Positions 8,778 through 17,596 of a stretch of 64,000 nucleotides of DNA are shown one piece after another. How positions within the stretch are numbered: position 1 is the stretch's first letter; each line of letters opens with the position of its first letter. The stretch spans positions 1 through 64,000 of the forward strand of contig JAKFXR010000027.1 of the NCBI GenBank assembly GCA_021731285.1, in the 5' to 3' direction. A model generated the notes under the pieces. That model worked only from the letters and a program-made list of their open reading frames with translations. It was not told where the DNA came from and ran no database searches. The position numbers and the translations under genes are program-made. Source of the stretch: Polaromonas sp. (GTDB lineage: Bacteria > Pseudomonadota > Gammaproteobacteria > Burkholderiales > Burkholderiaceae_C).

Positions 8778-8928
8778 GGAAGTCTCCTCGCCGGATGATG
8801 GATAAAAAGGGTGCGCATGCCGGAACCACGCACTGTGCCTCTAATCTATGCGAAGTGTCCCGGAAAGTCCGTAGGACATTGCCGACGGGCTGCTTCAGGG
8901 AGCTCTGCAGCCATGCTACGCTTGCCGC

Positions 8929-9363
8929 ATGTTCACCCCGTCGCAGGCCGATGTTCGCCGATTCTTCTGTTCAGTTTATGCCAAAGCCCGCACCGGACAG
9001 CCGCTTGAAGCTATAGAAATAATAGCAAGCCAGTGGCTGGAAGAGCATCCCGAGTACCACGCCGACTTTGCTGATGCAGACGCCGCGTTGAAGAAGATGT
9101 ACGACGTGGATGCGGGCAAGACCAACCCGTTTTTGCACCTGTCCATGCATTTGTCGATCAGCGAGCAGTGCTCCATCGACCAGCCGCGCGGCATCCGCCA
9201 GGCGGTTGAACTGCTGACTGCGCGGCGCAACTCCCTGCACGATGCGCACCACGAGGCCATGGACTGCCTCGGACAGATGGTCTGGGAAAGCCAGCGTGCG
9301 GGCAGGCCGCCAGACGGCGACGCTTACATCGCCTGCGTGCAGCGCCACGCCACAAGAGACTAG
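8929..9363 (+). CDS. DUF1841 family protein
   Basis: 144 residues starting MFTPSQADVRRFF. The segments ILHLSMH-like PFLHLSMHLSISEQ and the histidine-rich HDAHHEAMDCLGQMVW are the hallmarks of DUF1841, an uncharacterised cytoplasmic protein of about 140 residues in Betaproteobacteria. The His/Glu/Asp pattern in the C-terminal half suggests a metal site, but no activity is known. Codons at about 9007-9028 read through a degenerate copy of the dispersed TGCTAT/ATAGCA repeat, giving EAIEIIAS. Confidence 0.8.
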   Translation: MFTPSQADVRRFFCSVYAKARTGQPLEAIEIIASQWLEEHPEYHADFADADAALKKMYDVDAGKTNPFLHLSMHLSISEQCSIDQPRGIRQAVELLTARRNSLHDAHHEAMDCLGQMVWESQRAGRPPDGDAYIACVQRHATRD

Positions 9364-9507
9364 CCCCCACGGTTGCTCACTGCTTGTAGCGCCCTGCCCC
9401 ACTAGGGAGCCGCTGCGCCTGCGGACCGGCAAAACCGGACCCGCGGCCCCTGCTTGACAAGAGAAGTGCCTGGTTGCTCACGGCTGCGCTCAGGCCTATA
9501 GGCCACA

Positions 9508-9540
9508 AAAAAAGCCGCTGTGTCAGCGGCTTTTGCAGGG
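9508..9540 (-). terminator. rho-independent terminator of the cytochrome gene
   Basis: On the minus strand AAAGCCGCTGACACAGCGGCTTT forms an 8-9 bp stem with a short loop and is followed by a run of seven T. It starts 13 bases beyond the stop of the cytochrome c4 gene. Confidence 0.85.
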
Positions 9541-9552
9541 TTTCGAAGCGGT

Positions 9553-10218
9553 CTAGCGGAATTTCTTCTGCGGCACGACTTTGAGGTCACCTTCCACCGA
9601 GGCCATGTAATTGGCCAGTTGCTTCAACTCGGCGTTGCTGTACTGCTTGGCCATGCCCGCCATGATGGCGTTGCCACGGCCCACCTTGGGGTTGTTCTCG
9701 GTCTTGTAGGCTTTAAGCGCCACGAAGAGGTAATCGGCGTGCTGGCCACCGAGCTTGGGATAGCTCGGGTCGATGGGCTTGCTGAAGTCGGCGCCGTGGC
9801 AGGAGGCGCAATTGGCCTTGGCCAGCAAGGCCGCCACTGCGGGTGTAGGCGTCTTCGCCGTTCTCGCAACCGGCGCGGCACTCTCTGCAACGCCATGGGC
9901 GCTGTAATACGCCGACAGGTCCGCAATGTCCTGGTCGCTCAGGGTCTCGGAAATGCCGCGCATGGTGGGGTGCTTGCGCTCGCCTTTTTTATAGGCGTTG
10001 AGCGCTGCCGTGAGGTATTTGGCGCTCTGGCCGGAGATCATGGGGACCTTGTAGACCTCGGGAAAACTGGCCTGGTAGCCCTTGATGCCATGGCAACCGA
10101 TGCACATGGCGTTTTTTGTTTCGCCGGCTTTGACATCACCCTTGATGTCCTGGGAATAGGCAGACACCGTCACGAATGAGACAGCAATGGCGAATATCGT
10201 GGTGAACAGCTTGGTCAT
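9553..10218 (-). CDS. diheme cytochrome c4-type protein
   Basis: 221 residues. A signal peptide (MTKLFTTIFAIAVSFVTVSAYS) directs it to the periplasm. Two heme motifs are seen, CIGCH near residue 40 and CASCH near residue 138, each followed by a domain with an axial Met (VPMISGQSAKYL... HPTMRGI; NAIMAGMAKQYS). The two-domain layout and 200-residue size match cytochrome c4, an electron carrier to terminal oxidases. Monocistronic between its own terminator and a divergent MoxR gene. Confidence 0.88.
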   Translation of the reverse strand: MTKLFTTIFAIAVSFVTVSAYSQDIKGDVKAGETKNAMCIGCHGIKGYQASFPEVYKVPMISGQSAKYLTAALNAYKKGERKHPTMRGISETLSDQDIADLSAYYSAHGVAESAAPVARTAKTPTPAVAALLAKANCASCHGADFSKPIDPSYPKLGGQHADYLFVALKAYKTENNPKVGRGNAIMAGMAKQYSNAELKQLANYMASVEGDLKVVPQKKFR

Positions 10219-10352
10219 TTTGCGCGCACAATCAGAAGGGAATTGCTATATAAAACAGTCTCCGATTATATCTGGGCCTGCGGTGGCCAAGTCAGGCCCG
10301 CTCCTGATCACCGCAGATTCGCCCGCACTCCTGGCCCTACCCGCTGCAAACC

Positions 10353-11195
10353 ATGAAATTCCAAGGCTCCAAAAACTACGTCGCCACCCAGGACCTGATG
10401 CTGGCCGTCAACGCGTCGGCCACCCTGAAAAAGCCCCTGCTCGTCAAGGGCGAACCCGGCACCGGCAAAACCATGCTGGCCGAGGAAGTGGCGCAGGCGC
10501 TCAAGCTGCCGCTGCTGCAGTGGCACATCAAGTCCACCACCAAAGCACAGCAGGGCCTGTACGAATACGACGCGGTCTCGCGCCTGCGCGACTCGCAGCT
10601 GGGCGACGCCAAGGTCAAGGACATCCACAACTACATCGTCAAGGGTGTGCTCTGGCAGGCCTTCACCGCCGACGAGCCGGTGGCGCTGCTGATCGACGAG
10701 ATCGACAAGGCCGACATCGAGTTTCCCAATGACCTGCTGCGCGAGATTGATCGCATGGAGTTTTATGTGTACGAGACACGTGAGCTGATCAAGGCCAAGC
10801 ACCGGCCTTTGGTTTTCATCACTTCGAACAATGAGAAAGAGCTGCCGGACGCCTTTCTGCGCCGCTGTTTTTTCCACTACATCAAGTTCCCCGACGCCGA
10901 TACGATGAAGCAGATCGTCGACGTGCATTTCCCGGGCCTGAAAAAAGAGCTGCTGGCCGCGGCCATGAAAACCTTTTACGACGTGCGCAACCTGCCGGGC
11001 CTGAAGAAAAAGCCCTCGACGTCCGAGCTGCTTGACTGGCTCAAGCTGCTGGTCGCCGAAGACATTCCACTCGAGGCCCTGCAGAGCAAGGAAGACAAGG
11101 TTGCCGTGCCGCCGCTGGTGGGCGCACTGCTGAAGAATGAGCAGGACGTGACACTGTTTGAAAAACTGGTGTTCATGCAACGACACAACCGTTAA
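10353..11195 (+). CDS. MoxR-family AAA+ ATPase
   Basis: 280 residues. Walker A GEPGTGKTM at about 34-42, Walker B LLIDEIDKAD at about 114, sensor 1 VFITSNNEKELPDAFLRR near 155-175. MoxR ATPases act as chaperones that load metals or assemble complexes together with a von Willebrand-factor partner. Here the VWA protein is three genes downstream in the same direction, with small spacers, so ATPase and VWA protein probably form one system. The target complex is not evident. Confidence 0.9.
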   Translation: MKFQGSKNYVATQDLMLAVNASATLKKPLLVKGEPGTGKTMLAEEVAQALKLPLLQWHIKSTTKAQQGLYEYDAVSRLRDSQLGDAKVKDIHNYIVKGVLWQAFTADEPVALLIDEIDKADIEFPNDLLREIDRMEFYVYETRELIKAKHRPLVFITSNNEKELPDAFLRRCFFHYIKFPDADTMKQIVDVHFPGLKKELLAAAMKTFYDVRNLPGLKKKPSTSELLDWLKLLVAEDIPLEALQSKEDKVAVPPLVGALLKNEQDVTLFEKLVFMQRHNR

Positions 11196-11209
11196 GAGGC
11201 CTGTTCCCC

Positions 11210-11449
11210 ATGACGCAAGACACCCGCAAACTGCTGATCGAGGGCCTGTCCGACGCCGTTGGATTTATTGGTGGCGCCCTGCTGGCTTTCTGGCTGGGCC
11301 GCTTCTTCGGTTTTGACATCTTCGCGGAAGGCTACGGCAACAGCGCAATCATTGGCATCGTCATGGTCGGCATAGGCGGCGGCCTGGGTTTGCAGCTGGC
11401 GCGGCGCTGGCGCCGCGCGCGGGAACAAAAGGAAAGCGACGAGCCATGA
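11210..11449 (+). CDS. small membrane protein between MoxR and acetyltransferase genes
   Basis: 79 residues, start 14 bases after the MoxR stop. Two hydrophobic helices (AVGFIGGALLAFWLGRFFGF and IIGIVMVGIGGGLGLQLARR) and a basic C-terminal tail, RRWRRAREQK. Its last codon overlaps the next ATG (ATGA). Family not recognised; the tight packing and positive-inside tail support a real inner-membrane protein. Confidence 0.65.
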   Translation: MTQDTRKLLIEGLSDAVGFIGGALLAFWLGRFFGFDIFAEGYGNSAIIGIVMVGIGGGLGLQLARRWRRAREQKESDEP

Positions 11450-12036
11450 GTTTTGTGCAAGCTGTCACCCTGTCCGGCCGTGGGGTCGAGCTGGTGCCGC
11501 TGACGCTGGAGCATGAGGCTGGCCTGCGCGCGGCCGCCGCCGATGGCGAGCTGTGGAAGCTGCGCATCACGACGGTTCCCGAGCCGGAGCAAACCAGAAC
11601 TTATATTGAAGACGCGCTCAAGGCCCGCGAAGCCGGTCACCGCTTTGCCTTTGCGGTCCGCGACCAGGCCGGCACGGTATTGGGCAGCAGCAGCTACCAC
11701 GACATTTTGCCGGCGGTCAGACGCGTCGAAATTGGCTACACCTGGTACGCCGCACGCTGTCAGCGCACCCATGTCAACACCACCTGCAAGCTCCTGATGC
11801 TGACGCACGCATTCGAGACGCTGGACTGTCATGTGGTGGGCTGGCGCACCGACAATTTCAACCATGCCTCCCAGCGCGCCATCGAGCGTCTGGGTGCGCG
11901 CAAAGACGGCGTGATTCGCGGCCACGCCTTGCGGCGCGACGGCACCATCCGCGACACGGTGATGTACAGCCTGCGCTCCGGCGAATGGCCGGAAGTCAAG
12001 GCCCAACTGCTGTACATGCTGGACAAACCACGCTAG
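11446..12036 (+). CDS. GNAT-family N-acetyltransferase (RimJ/RimL-like)
   Basis: 196 residues. The order of conserved segments is that of RimJ/RimL-type GNAT enzymes: VELVPLTLEHEAGL at the start, FAFAVRDQAGTVLGSSSYHD in the core strands, RRVEIGYTWYA, then the acetyl-CoA segment TCKLLMLTHAFETL and NFNHASQRAIERLGARKDG. It probably acetylates a protein N-terminus or small amine; substrate not evident. Overlaps the previous gene by four bases and lies ten bases before the VWA gene. Confidence 0.85.
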   Translation: MSFVQAVTLSGRGVELVPLTLEHEAGLRAAAADGELWKLRITTVPEPEQTRTYIEDALKAREAGHRFAFAVRDQAGTVLGSSSYHDILPAVRRVEIGYTWYAARCQRTHVNTTCKLLMLTHAFETLDCHVVGWRTDNFNHASQRAIERLGARKDGVIRGHALRRDGTIRDTVMYSLRSGEWPEVKAQLLYMLDKPR

Positions 12037-12045
12037 GAGTCCGCC

Positions 12046-13260
12046 ATGCTGATCGACTTCTTCTACACCCTGCGCTCGGCCAAGCTGCCGGTCTCCGTCA
12101 AGGAATACCTGATGCTGCTCGAAGCCCTGCAGGCCGGCGTGGTCGGGCCCAACAGCGGCAAGCTGCCTGAAGAGATGGGCGAAGGCGCGTACAGGATCGA
12201 CGACTTCTATTACCTCAGCCGTACCGTGCTGGTGAAGGACGAAAAGCACTACGACAAGTTTGACCGCGCCTTCGCGGCTTACTTCAAGGGTGTGGAGATG
12301 ATTGCCGACTTCACCAAAGACATTCCGCTGGAATGGCTGCGCAAGAACCTGGAGCTCGAACTCAGCCCCGAGGACAAGGCGAAGATCGAGAAGATGGGCT
12401 GGGATGAGCTCATGGAAACGCTGAAAAAGCGTTTTGAAGAGCAGAAAGAGCGCCACGAAGGCGGCAGCAAGTGGATAGGCACAGGCGGCACCTCGCCGTT
12501 TGGCGCCAACGGTTTCAACCCCCAGGGCATACGCATAGGCCAGGAGAAAAGCCGCAACAAAAGCGCGGTGAAGGTCTGGGACCAGCGTGCCTACAAGGAC
12601 TACGACGACACCCAGGAGCTGGGCACGCGCAACATCAAGGTGGCGCTGCGCCGCCTGCGCAAGTTTGCGCGCCAGGGCAACGTGGAAGAGCTGGACCTGG
12701 ACGACACCATCAAGTCCACCGCGGCCAATGCCGGCTGGCTGGACATCAAGATGGTGCCGGAGCGCCACAACAACGTGAAGGTGCTGCTGCTGATGGACGT
12801 GGGCGGCACCATGGACGAACACATCGCGCGCGTCGAAGAATTGTTCTCCGCCACCAAGACCGAGTTCAAGCACATCGAGTTTTACTACTTCCACAACTGC
12901 GTCTATGACTTCATGTGGAAGAACAACCGCAGGCGCTTCAGCGAGAAGTTTCCGACCTGGGACATCATCCGCAAGTACAACAAGGACTACAAACTTATCT
13001 TTGTCGGCGACGCGACCATGAGCCCCTATGAAATTTTGCAGCCGGGCGGCAGTGTTGAGTACAACAACGAGGAAGCCGGCGCCGAGTGGATGCAGCGCCT
13101 GACCAATGCCTTCCCCAAATTCGTCTGGATCAACCCCGAGCCGCAAGGCGTCTGGCAATACCGCCAGAGCATCAGCGTGATCCAGCAGCTGGTGAACCAG
13201 CGCATGTTTCCGCTGACCATCAAGGGGCTGGAAGAGGCGATGCGGCTGCTGTCGAAGTGA
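12046..13260 (+). CDS. VWA domain protein, CoxE-like partner of MoxR
   Basis: 404 residues. The N-terminal half is alpha-helical and charged (LPVSVKEYLMLLEALQAGV, DKFDRAFAAYFKGVE), as in CoxE/YehP-like proteins; the VWA fold begins near residue 240 with VKVLLLMDVGGTMDEHI. The metal-site motif is DVGGT in place of the usual DxSxS, so divalent metal binding at MIDAS may be weakened. KLIFVGDATMSPYEI is the later strand. Likely works with the MoxR ATPase upstream in maturing some metalloenzyme or complex, as in CO dehydrogenase and gas-vesicle systems; here the client is unknown. Confidence 0.85.
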   Translation: MLIDFFYTLRSAKLPVSVKEYLMLLEALQAGVVGPNSGKLPEEMGEGAYRIDDFYYLSRTVLVKDEKHYDKFDRAFAAYFKGVEMIADFTKDIPLEWLRKNLELELSPEDKAKIEKMGWDELMETLKKRFEEQKERHEGGSKWIGTGGTSPFGANGFNPQGIRIGQEKSRNKSAVKVWDQRAYKDYDDTQELGTRNIKVALRRLRKFARQGNVEELDLDDTIKSTAANAGWLDIKMVPERHNNVKVLLLMDVGGTMDEHIARVEELFSATKTEFKHIEFYYFHNCVYDFMWKNNRRRFSEKFPTWDIIRKYNKDYKLIFVGDATMSPYEILQPGGSVEYNNEEAGAEWMQRLTNAFPKFVWINPEPQGVWQYRQSISVIQQLVNQRMFPLTIKGLEEAMRLLSK

Positions 13261-13316
13261 CGCGGCCTGAAGCGGCAGCGCCGTTCAGCGCGTGATTGGC
13301 ACGGCAGCAAAAAAAA

Positions 13317-13392
13317 TGGTGCCCTTGGCAGGAATCGGACCTGCGACCTATCCCTTAGGAGGGGATCGCTCTATCCACTGAGCTACAAAGGC
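13317..13392 (-). tRNA. tRNA-Arg(CCU)
   Basis: 76 nt with encoded CCA. Acceptor GCCTTTG pairs with CAAGGGC, D arm TAGCTCAGTGGATAGAGC, anticodon stem ATCCC/GGGAT with loop CTCCTAA (anticodon CCT), T loop TCCGATT in a GCAGG/CCTGC stem. tRNA-Arg(CCU) is a frequent integration target, and a restriction operon starts 240 bases away. Confidence 0.95.
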
Positions 13393-13453
13393 AGGCCTGT
13401 AGTTTAACAAGGTGGCTGTAGCGGCTTGCAACCATCAAGCAACAGCCTGACAC

Positions 13454-13510
13454 GCTACTGTTTTGATAGCTGCTTGCGCCCGTGAAACAAGGGCTGGAGG
13501 TCAAAATGGC
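13454..13510. repeat. dispersed hairpin repeat, copy near hsdM
   Basis: GCTACTGTTTTGATAGC forms an AT-rich hairpin, followed by GCTTGCGCCCG and AAGGGCTGGAGGTCAAAATGG. The copy at 19943-20000 has the same order of parts: hairpin, GCCC-like arm, AAGGGC, and CCAAAATGG. The two copies flank the restriction operon. Confidence 0.6.
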
Positions 13511-13634
13511 ATACAGGAACAACAGTTCAAGCCCATTTCATCCCCACAGGGCAAACGCAGGCCGGCAAACCCGCTTTTTCCTGTAATCTCCCCGCACCGG
13601 GATGGCTTGCATCCCGATTCAAAAGACGCCGGGC

Positions 13635-15092
13635 ATGTTTGAACAGACCTTCAAGAATATCGACGACATCCTGCACAAGGATGCGGGCTGCACCAGCGAG
13701 CTGGACTACACCGAGCAATCCTCCTGGTTGCTGTTTCTCAAGTACCTGGCCGCACTCGAAGCCGACAAGGCCGTGGAGGCCCAGCTCGACGGCAAGAAGT
13801 ACAAAGCCATCCTCGATAGCGAGTACCGCTGGGAAAACTGGGCCGCACCCAAAACGCCCGATGGCAAACTGGACCACAACGCCGCCCTGGTCGGCCCGGA
13901 CCTGATCGAGTTTGTGAATGGCAAACTCTTCCCTTACCTGCACGGCTTCAAGCAGCGCGCCACCGGGCCGGACACCATCGAGTACAAGATTGGCGAGATT
14001 TTTGGCGAGATCAAAAACCGCATCCAGAGCGGCTACAACCTGCGCGAGGTGATTGACCGCGTCGATGAACTGCGCTTTGGCACGCAACAGGAAAAGCACG
14101 AACTCTCGCACCTGTACGAGGCCAAGATCAAAAACATGGGCAACGCCGGGCGCAACGGCGGCGAGTACTACACACCGCGCCCGCTGATTCGCGCCATGAT
14201 CCAGGTGACCGCGCCGCAGATCGGTGAACGCATTTATGACGGTGCGGTGGGGTCAGCCGGCTTCCTCTGCGAAGCGTTTGACTACCTGAGCGCCAAGCCC
14301 AACCTGAGCACCCGCGACCACAAGACGCTGCAAACCAAAACTTTCTACGGCAAAGAGAAAAAGAGCCTGGCCTACGTGATTGCGATCATGAACATGATCC
14401 TGCACGGCATCGAGGCGCCCAACATCATTCACGCCAACACGCTGGCCGACAACATTCAGGATATCCAGGACAAGGACCGTTACGACATCGTGCTGGCCAA
14501 CCCACCCTTTGGCGGCAAGGAGCGCAAGGAAGTGCAGCAGAACTTCCCCATCAAGACCGGTGAAACCGCCTTTCTGTTTCTGCAGCACTTCATCAAGATC
14601 CTGAAAGCCGGCGGCCGCGGCGCCATCGTCATCAAGAACACCTTTTTAAGCAACACCGACAACGCCAGCGTCAGCCTGCGCAAACTTTTGCTGGAAAGTT
14701 GCAACCTGCACAGCGTGCTCGATTGCCCCGGCGGCACCTTCCAGGGCGCCGGCGTGAAAACCGTGGTGCTGTTTTTTGTGAAGGGGGCGCCTACGCGCAA
14801 GGTCTGGTACTACCAGCTGGACCCGGGGCGCAACATGGGCAAGACCAATCCGCTCAATGACAAGGACATGGCGCAGTTTGTGGAATTGCAGAAACGGTTT
14901 TCGGATTCCGCGCAGTCGTGGTCTGTGGATGTCGCGACGATCAGCACTCACAACTTTGATCTGTCCGTGAAGAGCCCGAACGGTGGTGATGAGGTGGCGC
15001 ATCGCAGTCCGGAGGACATCATGGATGAGATTGCAGCTCTTGATGGTGAAAGTGCAGAAGTGCTTGCAATGATCCGGGGAATGGTGTCGTGA
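13635..15092 (+). CDS. hsdM: type I restriction enzyme, DNA methyltransferase subunit
   Basis: 485 residues from the ATG that gives MFEQTFKNIDDILHKDAG, the standard start of this HsdM class; the frame is open for 11 more codons upstream without a ribosome site. An N-terminal helical domain (about 1-150) precedes the methyltransferase fold. Motif I region is IYDGAVGSAGFLCEAF, and catalytic motif IV is VLANPPFGG near residue 290 (NPPF, adenine-N6 type). It methylates the recognition site with AdoMet as an M2S1 complex and joins HsdR for cleavage. Its stop overlaps hsdS by four bases. Confidence 0.95.
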   Translation: MFEQTFKNIDDILHKDAGCTSELDYTEQSSWLLFLKYLAALEADKAVEAQLDGKKYKAILDSEYRWENWAAPKTPDGKLDHNAALVGPDLIEFVNGKLFPYLHGFKQRATGPDTIEYKIGEIFGEIKNRIQSGYNLREVIDRVDELRFGTQQEKHELSHLYEAKIKNMGNAGRNGGEYYTPRPLIRAMIQVTAPQIGERIYDGAVGSAGFLCEAFDYLSAKPNLSTRDHKTLQTKTFYGKEKKSLAYVIAIMNMILHGIEAPNIIHANTLADNIQDIQDKDRYDIVLANPPFGGKERKEVQQNFPIKTGETAFLFLQHFIKILKAGGRGAIVIKNTFLSNTDNASVSLRKLLLESCNLHSVLDCPGGTFQGAGVKTVVLFFVKGAPTRKVWYYQLDPGRNMGKTNPLNDKDMAQFVELQKRFSDSAQSWSVDVATISTHNFDLSVKSPNGGDEVAHRSPEDIMDEIAALDGESAEVLAMIRGMVS

Positions 15093-16222
15093 AGAGGGGA
15101 TGGGTTATTAAACCGCTCGGGGAAATTTGTACTCTTCAACGTGGCTTCGATCTGCCAACACAAGATCGGGTTCCGGGAAAATTTCCTCTAGTAAGTTCTA
15201 GCGGGATAAGTGATACGCATAGTGAAGGCCCTGTTGTTGGACCAGGCGTGGTGACTGGCCGCAGCGGAAGTATTGGCAATGTTTTCTTCATCGAAGAAGA
15301 CTTCTGGCCGCTGAACACGACGCTTTATATCAGGGACTTTCATGGCAATGACCCGCGTTTCGTATTTCATCTGCTGCACAAATTTGATCTGAAGAAATAT
15401 TCCGGTGGAACTGGAGTTCCCACGCTAAACAGAAATGATGTGCATGGAGAGATGGTGAGTGTTCCGTCGGACGTTAAGGAACAGCAGCGCATCGTCGCCA
15501 TCCTCGACGAAGCGTTTGGCGGCATCACCACCGTTAAAGCCAACGCCGAGAAAAACCTCGAAAACGCCCGCTCACTATTCGATATCCATCTCAAGTCGGT
15601 ATTCCAGCGGCGAGGCGACGGATGGGATGAAAAATCACTGGGCGATATCGCTCAAGTTAAAGGTGGCAAAAGGGTTCCGAAGGGGTACAAGCTTTTAAAT
15701 GAACCTACCGGCTTTCCATATCTGCGAGTGACTGATTTCGGTGACAACGGTTCCATCGCCGTGGATGATTTGCGATACATCGACGCGGAAGTGCATAGAC
15801 AAATCAAAAACTATGTCATCTATTCGTCAGATATGTACATCAGCATCGCTGGCACCATTGGCAAAACCGGCATTGTTCCTAAGGAGTTGGAAGGCGCTAA
15901 CCTCACAGAGAACGCATGCCGGTTGGTGTTCAAGCCAAACATTTGCAATCGATTTGTTTACTACTTCACTACGACTTCTGATTTTGTTGAGCAAGCTGGT
16001 TTCAATACTCGCACTGCAGCGCAGCCAAAACTTGCGCTGTCGCGGCTGTCCACAATACGACTTGGAATTCCCAGCCTGCGAGTTCAAGAGTCGCTTGCAG
16101 ATAGCTTTGATGCTCTGCGGGAGCAAACCCAACACCTGGAATCCATCTACAAGCAAAAGCTCGCCGCCCTGGACGAACTGAAAAAGTCACTGCTGCACCA
16201 GGCCTTCAGCGGCGCCCTGTAG
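15089..16222 (+). CDS. hsdS: type I restriction enzyme, specificity subunit
   Basis: 377 residues from a GTG. Two target-recognition domains are seen: the first begins WVIKPLGEICTLQRGF, the second WDEKSLGDIAQVKGGKRVP. Each ends in a conserved coiled spacer (EQQRIVAILDEAF... and QESLADSFDALREQTQ, KLAALDELKKSLLHQAFSG). The first TRD and the centre of the second are richer in A/T than neighbouring genes, normal for exchanged recognition domains. It sets the bipartite DNA sequence; the sequence itself cannot be read from the protein by eye. Confidence 0.94.
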   Translation: MKRGWVIKPLGEICTLQRGFDLPTQDRVPGKFPLVSSSGISDTHSEGPVVGPGVVTGRSGSIGNVFFIEEDFWPLNTTLYIRDFHGNDPRFVFHLLHKFDLKKYSGGTGVPTLNRNDVHGEMVSVPSDVKEQQRIVAILDEAFGGITTVKANAEKNLENARSLFDIHLKSVFQRRGDGWDEKSLGDIAQVKGGKRVPKGYKLLNEPTGFPYLRVTDFGDNGSIAVDDLRYIDAEVHRQIKNYVIYSSDMYISIAGTIGKTGIVPKELEGANLTENACRLVFKPNICNRFVYYFTTTSDFVEQAGFNTRTAAQPKLALSRLSTIRLGIPSLRVQESLADSFDALREQTQHLESIYKQKLAALDELKKSLLHQAFSGAL

Positions 16223-16347
16223 TTAAATTTTTTAATTGGGCGACGGCTGGATGCATATGAATAGATATCTCTGGTCTGATCACGTCCGCTTCGACCTGAC
16301 AAGAAATCACGATTTTTTATACACGTGGGGGCCGGACTGGCTACACC

Positions 16348-16456
16348 ATCGACACATAGTCAAAATATGTCGATTTAATTGATGAATGTCGACATAAGTG
16401 CTTGACGTGTCGATGCCATCGACATAAACTGCCCAAAATCCAAAGTTATGTCGACA
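16348..16456. promoter_or_regulatory. fic promoter with array of TGTCGA operator boxes
   Basis: TGTCGA-type boxes begin at 16348 (ATCGACA), 16368 (TGTCGAT), 16387 (TGTCGACA), 16408 (TGTCGATG, with inverted CATCGACA at 16417) and 16449 (TGTCGACA). Starts are about 20, 19, 21 and 41 bp apart, two or four helical turns. TTGACG (16402-16407) and TAAACT (16425-16430) are spaced by 17 bp, and that spacer is exactly the perfect palindrome TGTCGATGCCATCGACA (arms of 8 around one base). This is a strong sigma70 promoter for fic under dense operator control. Confidence 0.75.
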
Positions 16457-16474
16457 AAATCATAAAAATTGAAC

Positions 16475-17596
16475 ATGAGCGCCGCACTCTGGCGGGCTGA
16501 CCAGCCCTACAACACCCTGCCGCCGCTGCCACCCGGCGCAGAACTGGAGACGCGGGCTGTGCTCAAGCAATGCATTGCGGCGCGGGCTGCGCTGGCGGAA
16601 CTGAAGCAAGCCGCGCAGCTGATTCCCAACCAGGCGGTACTGATCAACACCCTGCCCTTGCTGGAGTCGCGGGCCAGCTCGGAGATCGAGAACATCGTCA
16701 CCACGGCCGACAAGCTGTTCCAACACCAGCGCAATGAAGAACACGCCGACCCGGCCACCAAGGAGGCGCTGCGTTACAGCCGCGCCTTGCTAGAAGGTTT
16801 TGGCGCGCTGGGCCAGTACCCGCTGAGCACGCGCACTGCGGAAGACATTTGCACGCACATCAAGGCGGTGGAGATGTCGGTACGGCGCACGCCCGGCACG
16901 CGGCTTTCCAACGGTGCCACGGGCGAGATTGTGTACACGCCGCCCGAAGGTGAAGGCGTGCTGCGTGACCTGCTGGGCAACTGGGAGCGCTACCTGCACA
17001 ACGAGGTGGAGCATGACCCGCTGATCCGCATGGCGGTGGGTCATTACCAGTTTGAGGCGATTCACCCGTTTACTGATGGCAATGGCCGCACCGGGCGCAT
17101 CATCAACAGCCTGTACTTGATTGAAGAAAACCTGCTCACGCTGCCCATCCTGTATCTGAGCCGCTACATCATCCAGAACAAGGCCGACTACTACCGCCTG
17201 CTGCTGCAGGTGACGCGCGAGCAGGCCTGGGAGCCGTGGATTATTTACATCCTCAAGGGCATTGAAGAAACCGCCACCTGGACCACCGCCAAGATCGCCG
17301 CCATGCGTGCGCTGACCGAGCACACCACGGCTTACGTCAAAAACCGCTTGCCAAAGATCTACACCCACGAGCTGGTGAGCCTGATTTTTGAACTGCCCTA
17401 TTGCCGCATTGCCAACCTGACGGAAGCCGGCATTGCCAAGAGGCAAACCGCCTCGCAGTATTTGAAGCAGCTGGTGGACATTGGCGTGCTGGTGGAAAAC
17501 GCCGAGGCCAAGGAAAAGCTGTTTATCCATCCCAAGCTGATGCAGTTGCTCACGCGGGACAGCAATGACTTCGCACCCTATGTGATGCCTGCATGA
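16475..17596 (+). CDS. Fic-domain AMPylase/nucleotidyltransferase with C-terminal wHTH
   Basis: 373 residues from ATG (a TTG two codons upstream is possible). The Fic motif [12 protein letters not shown] starts at His197, with catalytic His and the anion-binding GNGR. An inhibitory helix motif SSEIEN (residues 68-73; S-x3-E-N form) lies before the Fic core, so this is an N-terminally self-inhibited, class II type Fic. The C-terminal ~90 residues ([35 protein letters not shown]) look like a winged helix, as in stand-alone Fic regulators. It sits between hsdS and hsdR and overlaps hsdR by ATGA. Such Fic proteins transfer AMP to proteins; the target here is unknown. The TGTCGA array upstream is a candidate binding site for its own wHTH. 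Confidence 0.9.
   Translation: MSAALWRADQPYNTLPPLPPGAELETRAVLKQCIAARAALAELKQAAQLIPNQAVLINTLPLLESRASSEIENIVTTADKLFQHQRNEEHADPATKEALRYSRALLEGFGALGQYPLSTRTAEDICTHIKAVEMSVRRTPGTRLSNGATGEIVYTPPEGEGVLRDLLGNWERYLHNEVEHDPLIRMAVGHYQFEAIHPFTDGNGRTGRIINSLYLIEENLLTLPILYLSRYIIQNKADYYRLLLQVTREQAWEPWIIYILKGIEETATWTTAKIAAMRALTEHTTAYVKNRLPKIYTHELVSLIFELPYCRIANLTEAGIAKRQTASQYLKQLVDIGVLVENAEAKEKLFIHPKLMQLLTRDSNDFAPYVMPA

Noticed and set aside
11332-13158. 608-codon minus-strand frame opposite the acetyltransferase and VWA genes
   Set aside because: Shadow of two well-supported plus-strand genes; composition is that of an antisense frame (runs of VV, HH, Q) with no motif.
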